Of a stretch of DNA of 64,000 bases, positions 9,140 through 18,991 are shown piece after piece. The notes beneath the pieces were generated by a model. That model did no database searches. It saw only the letters and a program-made list of their open reading frames with translations, and was not told the DNA's origin. The stretch spans positions 496,001 to 560,000 of the forward strand of contig NZ_CP069338.1 of the NCBI RefSeq assembly GCF_016859125.1, read 5' to 3'. The stretch's first letter is position 1. Each line of letters opens with the position of its first letter. Source of the DNA: Archangium violaceum (lineage in GTDB: Bacteria > Myxococcota > Myxococcia > Myxococcales > Myxococcaceae). The translations under genes were made by a program, and so were the position numbers.

Positions 9140-9835
9140 GTGGGCGGCATGAGCCCGCGGATTCCCATGAAGTGGCTGCTCCTCCTCGGCGTGCTGCTCG
9201 GCGCGTGTGTCACCTCCGCGCCCTCCGTACACGAAGATGGCGAAGCTCTGGGTGCCGTGTCCTCCTGGGAGGAGGCCCGTGCGGACCCGAGCTGCGTGGT
9301 GCCACTGTGCGAGGGGGAGCGGTGCGCCATCTGGCGCTGCCAGGACGTGGTGGAGGTGGACTCCCACCCCGTGGTGCTGGCGAAGGGGACCCTGACCCTC
9401 CGCCCTCCGGGCAATCGCACCCGCTGGTGGGGACGCCCATTGGTGGCACCTGTAGGAACGGAACCCGTCTTCGAAATCCCCTGGCACAACTGGAACATCC
9501 GCGGCCAGTATGCACCCAGGGCTCTGCGCCCCCCGTGTCTCCCCTCTCGAGAACCTTTCGAAAAACATCACATCTTTCCGCAGGAGGAATTCCTGGCCAA
9601 ATGGTTCGCAAGCAAGGGCATCAACATTCATGCATTCACCATGCGGCTCCCCAAGAGCTTCCACGCCTGGCTGCACAGCGGCGGCCCCAAAGGGGGCCAA
9701 TGGAATGAAGCCTGGCGACAGTTCGCGAAGCAGAACAACACGACCGCTACCCAAGAAGACATCTGGCGGTTTGCGTTCGAACTCATGAGCCGGTTCTACA
9801 TGAATGGCTCGCTCGTCCCCTATCACTGCGACTGA
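9140..9835 (+). CDS. SitA6-like polymorphic toxin lipoprotein, copy 2
   Basis: Also 231 residues, this paralogue is nearly identical to copy 1 up to the FEKHHIFPQ motif. It then differs: EEFLAKWFASKGINIHAF against QQRLAKWFASRNIDIHAF, KSFHAWLHSGGPKGG against KRFHAWLHSGGPEGG, and the tail RFYMNGSLVPYHCD against RFGVNGPLVPYYCE. The lipobox LLGAC, the CVVPLCEGERC Cys pair and the HH/WNEAW residues are all conserved, so both copies look functional. The GTG start at 9140 has the same leader as copy 1. The differences fall on the toxin domain, where new specificity would be expected. Confidence 0.82.
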   Translation: MGGMSPRIPMKWLLLLGVLLGACVTSAPSVHEDGEALGAVSSWEEARADPSCVVPLCEGERCAIWRCQDVVEVDSHPVVLAKGTLTLRPPGNRTRWWGRPLVAPVGTEPVFEIPWHNWNIRGQYAPRALRPPCLPSREPFEKHHIFPQEEFLAKWFASKGINIHAFTMRLPKSFHAWLHSGGPKGGQWNEAWRQFAKQNNTTATQEDIWRFAFELMSRFYMNGSLVPYHCD

Positions 9836-9854
9836 AAAGGCAAGAAGTCCCCGC

Positions 9855-10568
9855 ATGCGCTATTTCAGAATTGAGGAAGACAGGGCCGCGGGTTACACGG
9901 GCTATGTCGATGGCTCCCACAGGTGGATGCTTCCGGGCATCATCTGCCCTACATGTAAGGCTACATGGAGTGCTCTCGCCAAGGATTACCCCTCGGTGGA
10001 CCTGACTCCAGTGGCATCCCTGGCCAACTTCGAAAAAGCCCGGCCCGAGCCCGCGGACGAGTATGAAAGGTTGTGTGAATTGGTACGTCCCCTGCTGCCT
10101 CCCGGAGCCGTGCTCGTGCCTGGAGCGGGATTTGGCCCGATCGTGGGCAGGGCCCAGGGCCGATTCGGGCAGCTCGTCTCTCCCGTTCCCTGGGTCCTGC
10201 TGATGCAGCGTGAGGCGCTGGAAAAGCTCCAGGCCGAAGGCCTGCAAGGACTCAAGGGATGCCGCACCGAGCTGCGCTTCCGTCAGCGTGCATCGCCCGA
10301 GCTGCTCGAGATGGAGCTCCTTCCCGTGGGCCGCGCACACCCGGATTGTCTGCCCTCGAAACGCCAACCGGTCTGTCACCGCTGTGGCCGCGACGGACTC
10401 TCCCTGCCCGATAAGCTCCTACTGGACGCCACCACACTTCCCAGCCACCTGGATCTGTTCCGCCTGGAGGACTTCTCCACCGAAGTCATTTGCACCGAAC
10501 GCTTCGTCGACGCATGCCGTCGTCTGGGATTGGATGGCGTTGTCTTCCACCCCCTGCCGGCGAGGTAA
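9855..10568 (+). CDS. SitI6-like double-CXXCG immunity protein, copy 2
   Basis: This 237-residue paralogue begins MRYFRIEEDRAAGYTGYVDG, 19 bp after the copy-2 toxin stop. Its Cys pairs are CPTCK and CHRCG; the Cys of copy 1's CLHPDC is replaced by RAHPDC. By eye it shares roughly three quarters of residues with copy 1, with most changes in the central region (about residues 50-180) and an almost unchanged C-terminal 50 residues. The distribution suggests that the central part contacts the cognate toxin. Cross-protection between the two immunity proteins cannot be judged from sequence. Confidence 0.82.
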   Translation: MRYFRIEEDRAAGYTGYVDGSHRWMLPGIICPTCKATWSALAKDYPSVDLTPVASLANFEKARPEPADEYERLCELVRPLLPPGAVLVPGAGFGPIVGRAQGRFGQLVSPVPWVLLMQREALEKLQAEGLQGLKGCRTELRFRQRASPELLEMELLPVGRAHPDCLPSKRQPVCHRCGRDGLSLPDKLLLDATTLPSHLDLFRLEDFSTEVICTERFVDACRRLGLDGVVFHPLPAR

Positions 10569-10652
10569 GCCCGCTCGACGCCGGTGTGGTCGCCGCCTTC
10601 GCTCGCGGCACCACTATCGGCTCGTCTGGGGGCACGACCTCTCGCCCCTGGG

Positions 10653-11855
10653 TCAGTGGATGAGCCGGTACACCTGCTCCAGCAGCAGCGCGCAGAGCAG
10701 CCCGCCGTAGGTGCCCAGCACGTAGCCGGCCACCGCCAGCATGACGCCCACGGGCGCGAGCGCCGGATGGAAGGCCGCCGCCACCACGGACGCCGAGGCC
10801 GCGCCACCCACATTGGCCTGTGAGCCCACGGCCGCGAAGAAGATGGGCGCTCGCACCAGCCGCCGCGCCGCCAGGATGAAGCCCGCGTGCACCGCCATCC
10901 ACACCGCGCCCACCGCCACCATCGCGGGCGCGTCCAGCAGCCGCCGGAAGTCGGCCTGGGCGCCAATGGTCATCACCAGCACGTAGAGGAACAGCGCGCC
11001 CACCCGGCTCGCCCCGGCCCCCTCCAGGTTGCGCACCGGGGTGAACGACAGCGCCATTCCCACAGTCGTCACCAGGATGACCACCCAGGTGAAGCCCGTG
11101 ATGATGGAGCCAACGTCCGGCAGGTACTTCGAAATCGCCGTGCACACCACCGTGGTCCCCAGGCCGATGGTGAGGATCCACACCAGGTCCGACAGGCTCG
11201 CGGGCTTCGACACCGAGGCGTGGAAGCGCTCCACCTGCTCGCGCACCACGTCGATGGCCTTCCGGTCCGCGCCCATCCGCGTGTCCATCTCCCGCTCGCG
11301 CCCCGCGAAGTAGAGCAACACCGCGGTCCACATGTTCGACACGCCCACGTCCACGACGACCATCATGCTCAGGACGTCCTCCCGAGTCCCGACACTCTGC
11401 CCGATGGCCACGAAGTTGGCGCTGCCCCCAATCCACGAGCCGCTGAGCGCCGCCAGCCCCTTCCAGGCCTGCTCACCGAGCTCCTCCGGCATCCAGTGGC
11501 CCAGCAGGAGGTACGCGAGCGGCCCGCCAAGCACGATGCCCGCCGTCCCCGCCAGGAAGAGCACCACGGCGCCGCGCCCCAGCCGGGAGATGGCGGGCAG
11601 GTCCATCGACAGCACCTGGAGCACCAGGCTCGCGGGCAGCAGGTACGCGGACACGAAGCGGTAGAGGTCGGACTTCGTGGGGATGACGCCCGTGTTCGAG
11701 AGCAGCGTGGGGACGAAGTAGACGAGCACCAGGATGGGCAGCACCCTGAAGACGCGCGCGCCCACCGGGTGCCGCTCGGCGAGGAACAGCAGCGCCAGCA
11801 CGGTGAGCAGCACCGCGAGCACCGCCATGGGACTCTGGATGAGCGGCTCCGTCAT
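10653..11855 (-). CDS. DUF819-family integral membrane protein
   Basis: The 400-residue protein begins at ATG 11855, overlapping the stop of the upstream dipeptide epimerase gene by 4 bp (ATGA), so translation is probably coupled. It has about 10-11 hydrophobic segments. DUF819 hallmarks include LLSNTGVIPTKSDLY near residue 50, GSWIGGSANFVAIGQ near residue 145, and AAVGSQANVGGAASASVVAA near residue 345. The family resembles keto-acid or symporter-type carriers with an internal repeat, but its substrate is not established. The tight coupling to an epimerase of the L-Ala-D/L-Glu type suggests transport of murein-derived or other dipeptides; this is inference. Confidence 0.85.
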   Translation of the reverse strand: MTEPLIQSPMAVLAVLLTVLALLFLAERHPVGARVFRVLPILVLVYFVPTLLSNTGVIPTKSDLYRFVSAYLLPASLVLQVLSMDLPAISRLGRGAVVLFLAGTAGIVLGGPLAYLLLGHWMPEELGEQAWKGLAALSGSWIGGSANFVAIGQSVGTREDVLSMMVVVDVGVSNMWTAVLLYFAGREREMDTRMGADRKAIDVVREQVERFHASVSKPASLSDLVWILTIGLGTTVVCTAISKYLPDVGSIITGFTWVVILVTTVGMALSFTPVRNLEGAGASRVGALFLYVLVMTIGAQADFRRLLDAPAMVAVGAVWMAVHAGFILAARRLVRAPIFFAAVGSQANVGGAASASVVAAAFHPALAPVGVMLAVAGYVLGTYGGLLCALLLEQVYRLIH

Positions 11856-12877
11856 GAGGCGGACCGAGGCTCCACTCCGAGCCCGGGCCCGTCGCCCAGG
11901 CGGATGCGCCCATCCACCACCGGGTGCCCCTGGAAGGGGTCCGCCGAGAGGAGCAGGTTGCCGTCCAGGTCCAGCCAGTCCACCAGGGGCCCCAGGTGCG
12001 CCGCCGCCGCGATGCCCACCGACGTCTCCACCATGCACCCCAGCATCACCTTCAGCCCGCACGAGCGCGCCGTCTCGATGATGCGCAGCGCCTCGCGGAT
12101 GCCACCGCACTTCTGCAGCTTGACGTTGATGCCGTGGTAGCCCTCGGCGAGCCGCGGCACGTCCGAGGCCATCATCAACGCCTCGTCCGCCACCAGCGGC
12201 AACGGCGAGCGCTGGCGCAGCCACTTCGCGCCCTCGACGTCCGCCGCCGGCAGCGGCTGCTCCACCAGCTCCACGCCCTGCGTCGCCAGCCACTCGATGT
12301 GCTTCAGCGCCTCCTCCGGGCTCCAGGCCTCGTTGGCATCCACCCGAACCGTCTTGGAGGTCGCACTCCGCACCGCGTCGAACATCTCGCGCACCGATTG
12401 GGCGCCGAGCTTGATCTTCAGGACGGGATACGGCTCCGCCTCACGCACCTTCTGGGCCATGGTCGCCGGGTCGTCGATGCCAATGGAGAACGACGTGATG
12501 GGCATCCGCGCCGGGTCCAGGCCGAACATACGGTAGAGCGGCACCCCGAGCCGCTTGCCCGCCAGGTCGTACAGCGCGATGTCCAGCGCCGCCTTCGCCG
12601 CGTGATTGCCCGGCAGGGCCTCCTCGACACGCTGCGACAGGACGCGGAAGTGCCACGGGTCCCCCTCGAGCGCCGGAGCGAGCTTCTGGAGCGCCTCGGT
12701 CACCGTGTCGGCGGACTCGCCGTAGCGCACGTTCGGGGCCGCCTCGCCCCGGCCGACCACGTCGCCGTGACGCAGCTCGACAATCACGTTGCGCTTCGAA
12801 GTGCTCGTCCCGCGCGAAATCGTCCAGGCATGGCGCAGGGGCAGCTCGATGACTCGGACATCCATCGGAAGTGACAT
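11852..12877 (-). CDS. Dipeptide epimerase (enolase superfamily, L-Ala-D/L-Glu epimerase-like)
   Basis: A 341-residue muconate-lactonizing subgroup enolase-superfamily member. The catalytic K-x-K is LKIKLG (near residue 155), metal ligands are the Asp of VDANEAW, the Glu of VEQPLP and the Asp of ADEALM, and the second catalytic Lys is in NVKLQKCGG. The C-terminal DLDGNLLL carries the DxD that binds the dipeptide ammonium in this subfamily. Family enzymes epimerise L-Ala-D-Glu and related dipeptides, a step in murein peptide recycling; exact specificity varies and cannot be fixed here. It lies upstream of and overlaps the DUF819 gene. The M20 peptidase lipoprotein diverges 107 bp away. Confidence 0.88.
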   Translation of the reverse strand: MSLPMDVRVIELPLRHAWTISRGTSTSKRNVIVELRHGDVVGRGEAAPNVRYGESADTVTEALQKLAPALEGDPWHFRVLSQRVEEALPGNHAAKAALDIALYDLAGKRLGVPLYRMFGLDPARMPITSFSIGIDDPATMAQKVREAEPYPVLKIKLGAQSVREMFDAVRSATSKTVRVDANEAWSPEEALKHIEWLATQGVELVEQPLPAADVEGAKWLRQRSPLPLVADEALMMASDVPRLAEGYHGINVKLQKCGGIREALRIIETARSCGLKVMLGCMVETSVGIAAAAHLGPLVDWLDLDGNLLLSADPFQGHPVVDGRIRLGDGPGLGVEPRSAS

Positions 12878-12984
12878 GCGGTGAGCCTCCCAGGAGGGTC
12901 GCCCTTACCACAGGTTGGACACCCCCGGGCACACCGAGACACGGCGACCGTGGACGAGCCGATGGACTCCCATACACTGCGGGC

Positions 12985-14394
12985 ATGCGCCCCCTGCTTT
13001 TCATTCTCGCCCTCCTGGCCGTGCCGGGTTGTGGCCATGCCGCCGGCACCTCCCGGAGCACCTCGCCCCGAGCCGCCGAGGAGCTGCGCACGCTGCTCGC
13101 CGAGCTCATCGCCGTGGACACCTCCAACCCTCCGGGCAACGAGGCCGCCGCCGCCCGGGTGGCCGCGCGGTGGTTGCGCGAGGCCGGCATCGAATCCCAG
13201 CTCGTCGAGCCGACCCCCGGCCGTGCCCACCTCCTCGCCCGGCTGAAGGGCAACGGCCGCGCGCGCCCCGTGCTGGTGCTCGCTCATCTGGACACGGTCC
13301 CCGCCCGCAGGGAGGAGTGGGCCTCCGACCCATGGACGCTCACCGAGCGCGACGGCTTCCTCTACGGGCGCGGCGTCCAGGACAACAAGGGCATGGCCGC
13401 GGCGAGCGTGCTGGCGCTGCGCAGGCTCAAACGCGACGGGGTGAAGCTCTCGCGTGACGTGGTGCTGGTGCTCAGCGCGGACGAGGAGGTGGGCTCCGGC
13501 AACGACATCGACTGGCTGCTGGAGCACCACCCCGAGCTGCGCGAGGCGGAGCTCGCCATCAACGAGGGAGGCCTCACGGCGCTGACGGAGGACCGCCGCC
13601 GGGTGCGCTTCGTCAACCTCCAGGCCGCGGAGCGGGTGTCGCGCAACGTGGTGTTGAAGGCCTCCGGGCCGGGCGGGCACTCCTCGGTGCCACCGGCCGC
13701 GCCCAACCCCATGGTGCGTCTGGCGGCGGCGGTGGCCCGCGTCGGAGCGCTCACCTTTCCCACCCGGCTCACCCCCGTCACCCGGCTGAATGTGGAGGGC
13801 CGCGTGAAGGTGACGAGCGGCGAGCTGGGTGAAGCCCTGAAGCGGCTCGCGGCCTCGCCGGACAACCCGCCCCAGGAGGCGGTGGACACCATCGCGCGGC
13901 TCGAGCCGGCCCTGGCCGCCGTGCTGCGCACCACCTGCGTGCCCACCGTCTTCAACGCCGGCACCCGGCCCAACGTCATCCCCGCCACCGCCGAGGCCAC
14001 CATCAACTGCCGGCTGCTCCCGGATGAGGACATCCAGGCATTCCGCGCCCGGCTCGTCGCGGCGGTGAACGACCCGGACATCCAGGTGGAGATGAACATG
14101 AATCCCCCGGACTCGCCCGCCTCGCCGGTGGGCGACAACGCCATGTTCCGGGCCGCCACGGCCGCCGCCGCGAAGGTGTGGCCGGGCGCGCCCGTCTTCC
14201 CGCGCATGTCCACCGGCACCACCGAGTCCTCCGCGCTGCGCCGGGCGGGCATCCACGCCTATGGCATCGACCTCTTCGCCCTCACGCCGGAAGACGCCCG
14301 CACGGCCCACGCCCCCAACGAGCGGATTCCCGTGGCCTCGCTCCAGCCCGGCGCCGAGTTCGTCCATCTCCTCCTGTCCGAGCTGGTGAAGTGA
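12985..14394 (+). CDS. M20-family metallopeptidase lipoprotein
   Basis: This 469-residue protein begins at ATG 12985 with a lipoprotein signal MRPLLFILALLAVPGCG. M20 motifs are complete: VLVLAHLDTVPA (metal His and Asp), GRGVQDNKGMAAA (bridging Asp), LSADEEVGSGN (catalytic and metal Glu), and a late His in TAHAPNERIPV. A dimerisation domain carrying GPGGHSSVPP lies between. M20 enzymes cleave dipeptides or acylated amino acids; the closest look is to carboxypeptidase PM20/CPG70-like periplasmic enzymes. It diverges from the dipeptide epimerase and sits 40 bp before the C39-like gene, so it may share the peptide-utilisation theme. Confidence 0.9.
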   Translation: MRPLLFILALLAVPGCGHAAGTSRSTSPRAAEELRTLLAELIAVDTSNPPGNEAAAARVAARWLREAGIESQLVEPTPGRAHLLARLKGNGRARPVLVLAHLDTVPARREEWASDPWTLTERDGFLYGRGVQDNKGMAAASVLALRRLKRDGVKLSRDVVLVLSADEEVGSGNDIDWLLEHHPELREAELAINEGGLTALTEDRRRVRFVNLQAAERVSRNVVLKASGPGGHSSVPPAAPNPMVRLAAAVARVGALTFPTRLTPVTRLNVEGRVKVTSGELGEALKRLAASPDNPPQEAVDTIARLEPALAAVLRTTCVPTVFNAGTRPNVIPATAEATINCRLLPDEDIQAFRARLVAAVNDPDIQVEMNMNPPDSPASPVGDNAMFRAATAAAAKVWPGAPVFPRMSTGTTESSALRRAGIHAYGIDLFALTPEDARTAHAPNERIPVASLQPGAEFVHLLLSELVK

Positions 14395-14434
14395 GCGAGC
14401 CGACCCCTCCCCCAACAGCACCCGAGCGAGCCTC

Positions 14435-15694
<1,260 letters not shown>

Positions 15695-15745
15695 GCGCTC
15701 TGTGAGGAAGGGACCGCGCGCCGCGCAGCGGCGATTGCTCTCCTG

Positions 15746-16279
15746 CTTCTCCAACATCGCGCATTCTTCAAGCCCGCCACGGACGTGGTGCTCATCGGCC
15801 ATACCTACCCGCAGCAGAAGGGCGCCACCGAGACGCTGGTGGCCCTCCAGGTGGGCCCGCTGAAGAAGGCCGTGCGCGCGGTGGGCGAGCGGACGTGGTT
15901 CCGAAGTATGGGCAGCGTCGCCGCGACGAAGCCGCGGCCCTTCGACAAGCTGCCCCTCACCAGGGAGCGCGCCTTCGGTGGCTGTGACCGGACGGACCCG
16001 GCGAAGCCCGCCTTCGAGCCACTCAACCCCGTGGGCACGGGCTTCCGCGCCAGCCCGCGCCACTTCTTCGAGACGACTTCCAGCAGTGGTTTCCCCCCTG
16101 CGTCGTTCGGGGAGACGGGCGCGGCCACGGGGGCCGCCTCCGTTTGCCTGGCGGTGCGAGGCTTCAGCCGAAACTACGCGGGCAGCCGCGCGGCCATGGT
16201 GCTACTCCTGGGGGACGACGAGGAGCGGGGCGCGGTGCTCGTCGAGGACCTTCTCCCGTCATCCGGTCAAGAGAGGTAG
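15746..16279 (+). pseudogene. DUF2169-domain protein fragment
   Basis: The open frame reads HRAFFKPATDVVLIGHTYP, then LQVGPLKKAVRAVGERTW, PFDKLPLTRERAFGG and LNPVGTGFRAS, which are the central motifs of DUF2169 proteins. Those proteins are normally 300 or more residues, and accompany type VI secretion effectors as adaptor-like partners. Here the N-terminal ~60 residues are missing: the frame is open only from the left repeat, and the first possible start (GTG 15785) lies inside a conserved block. The C-terminus is also short. It is most likely a 5'-truncated remnant carried with the island. It ends 5 bp before the start codon of the AHH toxin gene. Confidence 0.72.
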
Positions 16280-16283
16280 CGCC

Positions 16284-17358
16284 ATGAACCCAAGCGAAGC
16301 GTGGCAGCGAGCAATGGCCAACTACACCGAAGCAGCTACCAAGGCCCGCCAAGCCAAGGCCCAGGCGGAGCAGGCCCGCCAGCAGGCCGCCCAGGCCCAG
16401 TCACGCCTGGACGAGGCCCAGAAGAACCTCGCCAAGGCCGAGCAGGAGAAGAAGGGTATCACCCAGGCCCGTAAGGAGCTCAGCGAGGCCGAGAAGCCCG
16501 GGAAGACCGCCGCGAACGCCCAGAAGAAGGCGGACAAGGAGGAGAAGGACGCGCACATGGCGCAGCTGAAGACCCTGGAGAGCCACCAGCCGGGCGAGGA
16601 CAAGGGCTGCGTCACCCGCTGTGTCCGGGAGGTGCGCGGCCCTCAGACGGGATGGAAACCCGGGCGGGCCCTCTTCGAGGGTCACGACCACAAGGAAAAC
16701 GCCATCAAGTACCACGTTACCAACGAGCGGTACTGGTACAACTTGCGCTTCCATCAGGAAGGCAGCAGGGAGCGGAAGCGGCTGCTGGCCGCGCTCGCCT
16801 GGCGGTACAACCCCGACGACAAGCCCGACAAGGAGACGGAAGGGGAAAGGAAGAAGCGGGTGAAGGCGGGCAGGAAACGGCAGCTCGGGATGCGGCTGGC
16901 CTCGCGCGAGGACCGCAACAATCCCCTGGTCACCGCGGGGGCCTGGGACATGGGGCTGTCGGGCGAGAACTTCTGGTCAGACAGCAACAAGCCCTGGCAC
17001 CATGAGGCCCACCACATCATCCCGACCAACGCCCTCGCCGAGGCGTTCGGGGAGGACATGGCGCTGTTGCAGCAGCTCACGTGTCTACCTGCTGCCTGCC
17101 CACGTCAACAACCACCCGGGCTACAGCCGCATCCTCGAGGACCGTGTCCGTAAGGTACGCAATGCCGTTGGAAAGCAGCAGGCGAAGAAAGAAGGGCACC
17201 CCGAGCTGTCCGAAGCCCAGAACAGGCCCTGGAAATCCCGGCTGGAGAACATCTCCAAGTCACTCCGGAAGGAACTGCGCAAGACAGGCCTTCGCGAGGG
17301 GCTGTCGGGCAAGGACGTGACCCTGGACCAAGTCTTCGGAGCAGCGGCCTCCGCCTAG
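16284..17358 (+). pseudogene. AHH-domain nuclease toxin, frameshifted near its 3' end
   Basis: Translation from ATG 16284 (GAGAGG ribosome-binding site at 16271) gives an Ala/Lys/Gln-rich coiled coil over about residues 10-95, a linker, then HHEAHHIIPTNALAEAFGED, the AHH nuclease motif. After LLQQL at about 17078 the frame moves into LTCLPAACPRQQ, while the proper continuation VYLLPAHVNNHPGYSRILED is found in the +1 frame and runs to the TAG at 17358. The length 16284-17358 is 1,075 bp, one more than a multiple of three, so a net one-base insertion explains the break; repaired length would be 357 residues. AHH domains are His-Me-finger nuclease toxins. Either the gene is dead, or the break is a sequencing error. 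Confidence 0.8.
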
Positions 17359-17402
17359 GTGAAGCCGCGACGCGCCCGCCCTCTCCTCCCCTGGTACACC
17401 TC

Positions 17403-17996
17403 ATGGCCCCACACGACTACTTCCTCCTCATGCAGGACCATACGGACGAGAACTGCCTGGTCAACACGCTGCCCGGCGAGCTGAACAAGACCTCCTGGGC
17501 CGCAGCCGAGGGGGTTCCCATGGGGAACAAATACCCCGCGGGCGTCCGGCTGGACATGGCCACGCGCCACCGCGGGCTCGTCGTCCCGGACCTCATTCCC
17601 AACACCGTGCAACTGAATCTCGTCTCCGGGCGGATGAAGCCCCTGCTCGAGAAGGAAGCCGGGGTGGAGATCGAATTCCTGCCCTTCGCGCTCCACGACC
17701 ACAAGGGTCGCGTCGCCGCCCCGGACTGCTACATCGCCAACGTCCTCGGCAGCCAGGACTGCGCCGACCTGAAAAAGACCCGTGGGGAGAAGACCGTCGG
17801 CGAGCCCGGGAAGTTCGAGGTCATCAAGCAGCTCCATCTGGACCCGGCCAAGGTGCCCGCAGACCTGAAGCTCTTCCGCCTGGGGTCGATGCCAAACCTC
17901 CTCATCATCCGCGATGACCTGCGCGCCACCTTCGAGCAGAACGGCGTCACCGGCGTCCGTTACGTGGCCATGGGCGAGCGGGGCTACTTCGTCTGA
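17403..17996 (+). CDS. Imm11-family (DUF1629-like) immunity protein
   Basis: A 197-residue protein starting MAPHDYFLLMQD with no signal peptide. The layout and motifs (HRGLVVPDLIPNTVQLNLVS, EFLPFALHDHKGR, YIANVLGSQDCADL, KLFRLGSMPNLLIIRDDLR) match the myxobacterial Imm11/DUF1629 family, recognised from memory. Such proteins commonly lie directly downstream of AHH-type toxins. It starts 44 bp after the end of the frameshifted toxin, so it is the presumed cognate immunity protein, retained intact. It would act in the cytoplasm, where the nuclease attacks DNA or RNA. Confidence 0.78.
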   Translation: MAPHDYFLLMQDHTDENCLVNTLPGELNKTSWAAAEGVPMGNKYPAGVRLDMATRHRGLVVPDLIPNTVQLNLVSGRMKPLLEKEAGVEIEFLPFALHDHKGRVAAPDCYIANVLGSQDCADLKKTRGEKTVGEPGKFEVIKQLHLDPAKVPADLKLFRLGSMPNLLIIRDDLRATFEQNGVTGVRYVAMGERGYFV

Positions 17997-18015
17997 CCAC
18001 CGAGGCGCGCACCCC

Positions 18016-18813
18016 ATGGACCTGGAAACGATTCAGGACAACGCCTGGTTCGCCTTGGGCAACGCCCTGAAGACCATCTCGGAGAAGACCGACGCCGAGC
18101 GCACCGGCAAGGCCCATGGCGTCGTCACCTACATGTACCACCGGCTGGCGCTGTGCGAGCTGCTCGCCGAGGCCCGCACGGACCGCTTCCAGGTGCTGCT
18201 CTGCAAGTCCGCGCTCGCGCGAGCCTTCATGCTGCGCCTGGCCACGAGCAGGCGCTTCGAGCCCATCCTCATCTGCGGGAGCAGGAACTTCTCCTTCGTG
18301 GACGCAGTCACCGCCGGGCAGCTCGATCTGGCGGCGGAGCTGGCGCGGCTGTCGCCGGACCGCCACGAGCCCCGCTGCGAGTACGAGGACGACTTCCTCC
18401 TGCACCGCTTCATGCAGAAGCGTCTGCTGCACCTGCACGCGGCGGAGGACCACGACTTCCAGGCGATGCTGGAGCGCTGGGCCCAGATAGTGGAGGGCGA
18501 GCACGCCCCCTACCTCGACGTGTGCCGGGCGCTGGTGCTCCGCGACACCGAGGCCTTCCACACCACACTGCTCGAGGCAGGCGAGGAGCGTGCCCGCCTC
18601 TTCCGCAAGAAGGACGCCTATCCCGAGGACGCGCGCCGCACCGATGGGGCCGTGTTCATGAATGGGTTTGCCCTCCTGCGGCTGGCGGAGCTGAGCGGAA
18701 TGCCCACGCAGCGCGAGTACCCCAACATTCCCCACCTGGCGCGACTGCCTGTCGGTACGCTGCCGCTGCCCCCAGACACCTGGATGCGCCCGGACGAGGG
18801 GCTCCCCACATAA
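18016..18813 (+). CDS. Imm49-like immunity protein
   Basis: This 265-residue, largely helical protein begins MDLETIQDNAWFALGNALKT at 18016, 19 bp after the Imm11-like stop. Features resembling the Imm49 family are helical repeats with AFMLRLATSRRFEPILI, a central DAVTAGQLDLAAELARLSP, and CRALVLRDTEAFHTTLLEAGEERA. No signal or membrane segment is present. It is a second immunity-type gene behind a single toxin gene, so its own toxin is absent from this window or was lost. The family assignment is less certain than for its neighbour; its role as an immunity protein is inferred from context. Confidence 0.6.
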   Translation: MDLETIQDNAWFALGNALKTISEKTDAERTGKAHGVVTYMYHRLALCELLAEARTDRFQVLLCKSALARAFMLRLATSRRFEPILICGSRNFSFVDAVTAGQLDLAAELARLSPDRHEPRCEYEDDFLLHRFMQKRLLHLHAAEDHDFQAMLERWAQIVEGEHAPYLDVCRALVLRDTEAFHTTLLEAGEERARLFRKKDAYPEDARRTDGAVFMNGFALLRLAELSGMPTQREYPNIPHLARLPVGTLPLPPDTWMRPDEGLPT

Positions 18814-18991
18814 GACCCCTCACATTCCCGGCGTCCGCGTCACAGCCTCGATGAGGACAACGAGAGCTGCTCGACCTGTCGCCTGGCCCGGACCTTTACA
18901 TCCCGACGCGCAGAGCCCCTCAGAGGAGGTGGAGCGCGGAGACTTCCCGCCTCTACGAGGATGCATCGGGAGATGCTCCTCCCAGCTCGTT

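Larger units (their letters stand above)
7501..10568 (+). repeat. Tandem duplication of a toxin/immunity cassette
   Basis: Two head-to-tail units, 7501-8973 and 9103-10568, each hold a short leader, a SitA6-like toxin gene and its immunity gene. The leaders are almost identical, differing by one extra A in the first copy; they share GGTGAGGCGCGAAGGGGGCA and the same start region. Identity stays near complete through the first ~140 toxin codons, then drops in the toxin C-terminus and across the immunity gene, although the immunity 3' end (TLPSHLDLFRLED onwards) is again very similar. The 129-bp spacer 8974-9102 has no counterpart in the first unit. The pattern fits duplication followed by diversification of the specificity-determining portions. 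Confidence 0.9.

Noticed and set aside
8891-9856. Minus-strand frame of 321 codons across the second toxin gene, repeated in the first.
   Set aside because: It mirrors the toxin gene on the opposite strand and is conserved only because the unit is duplicated.
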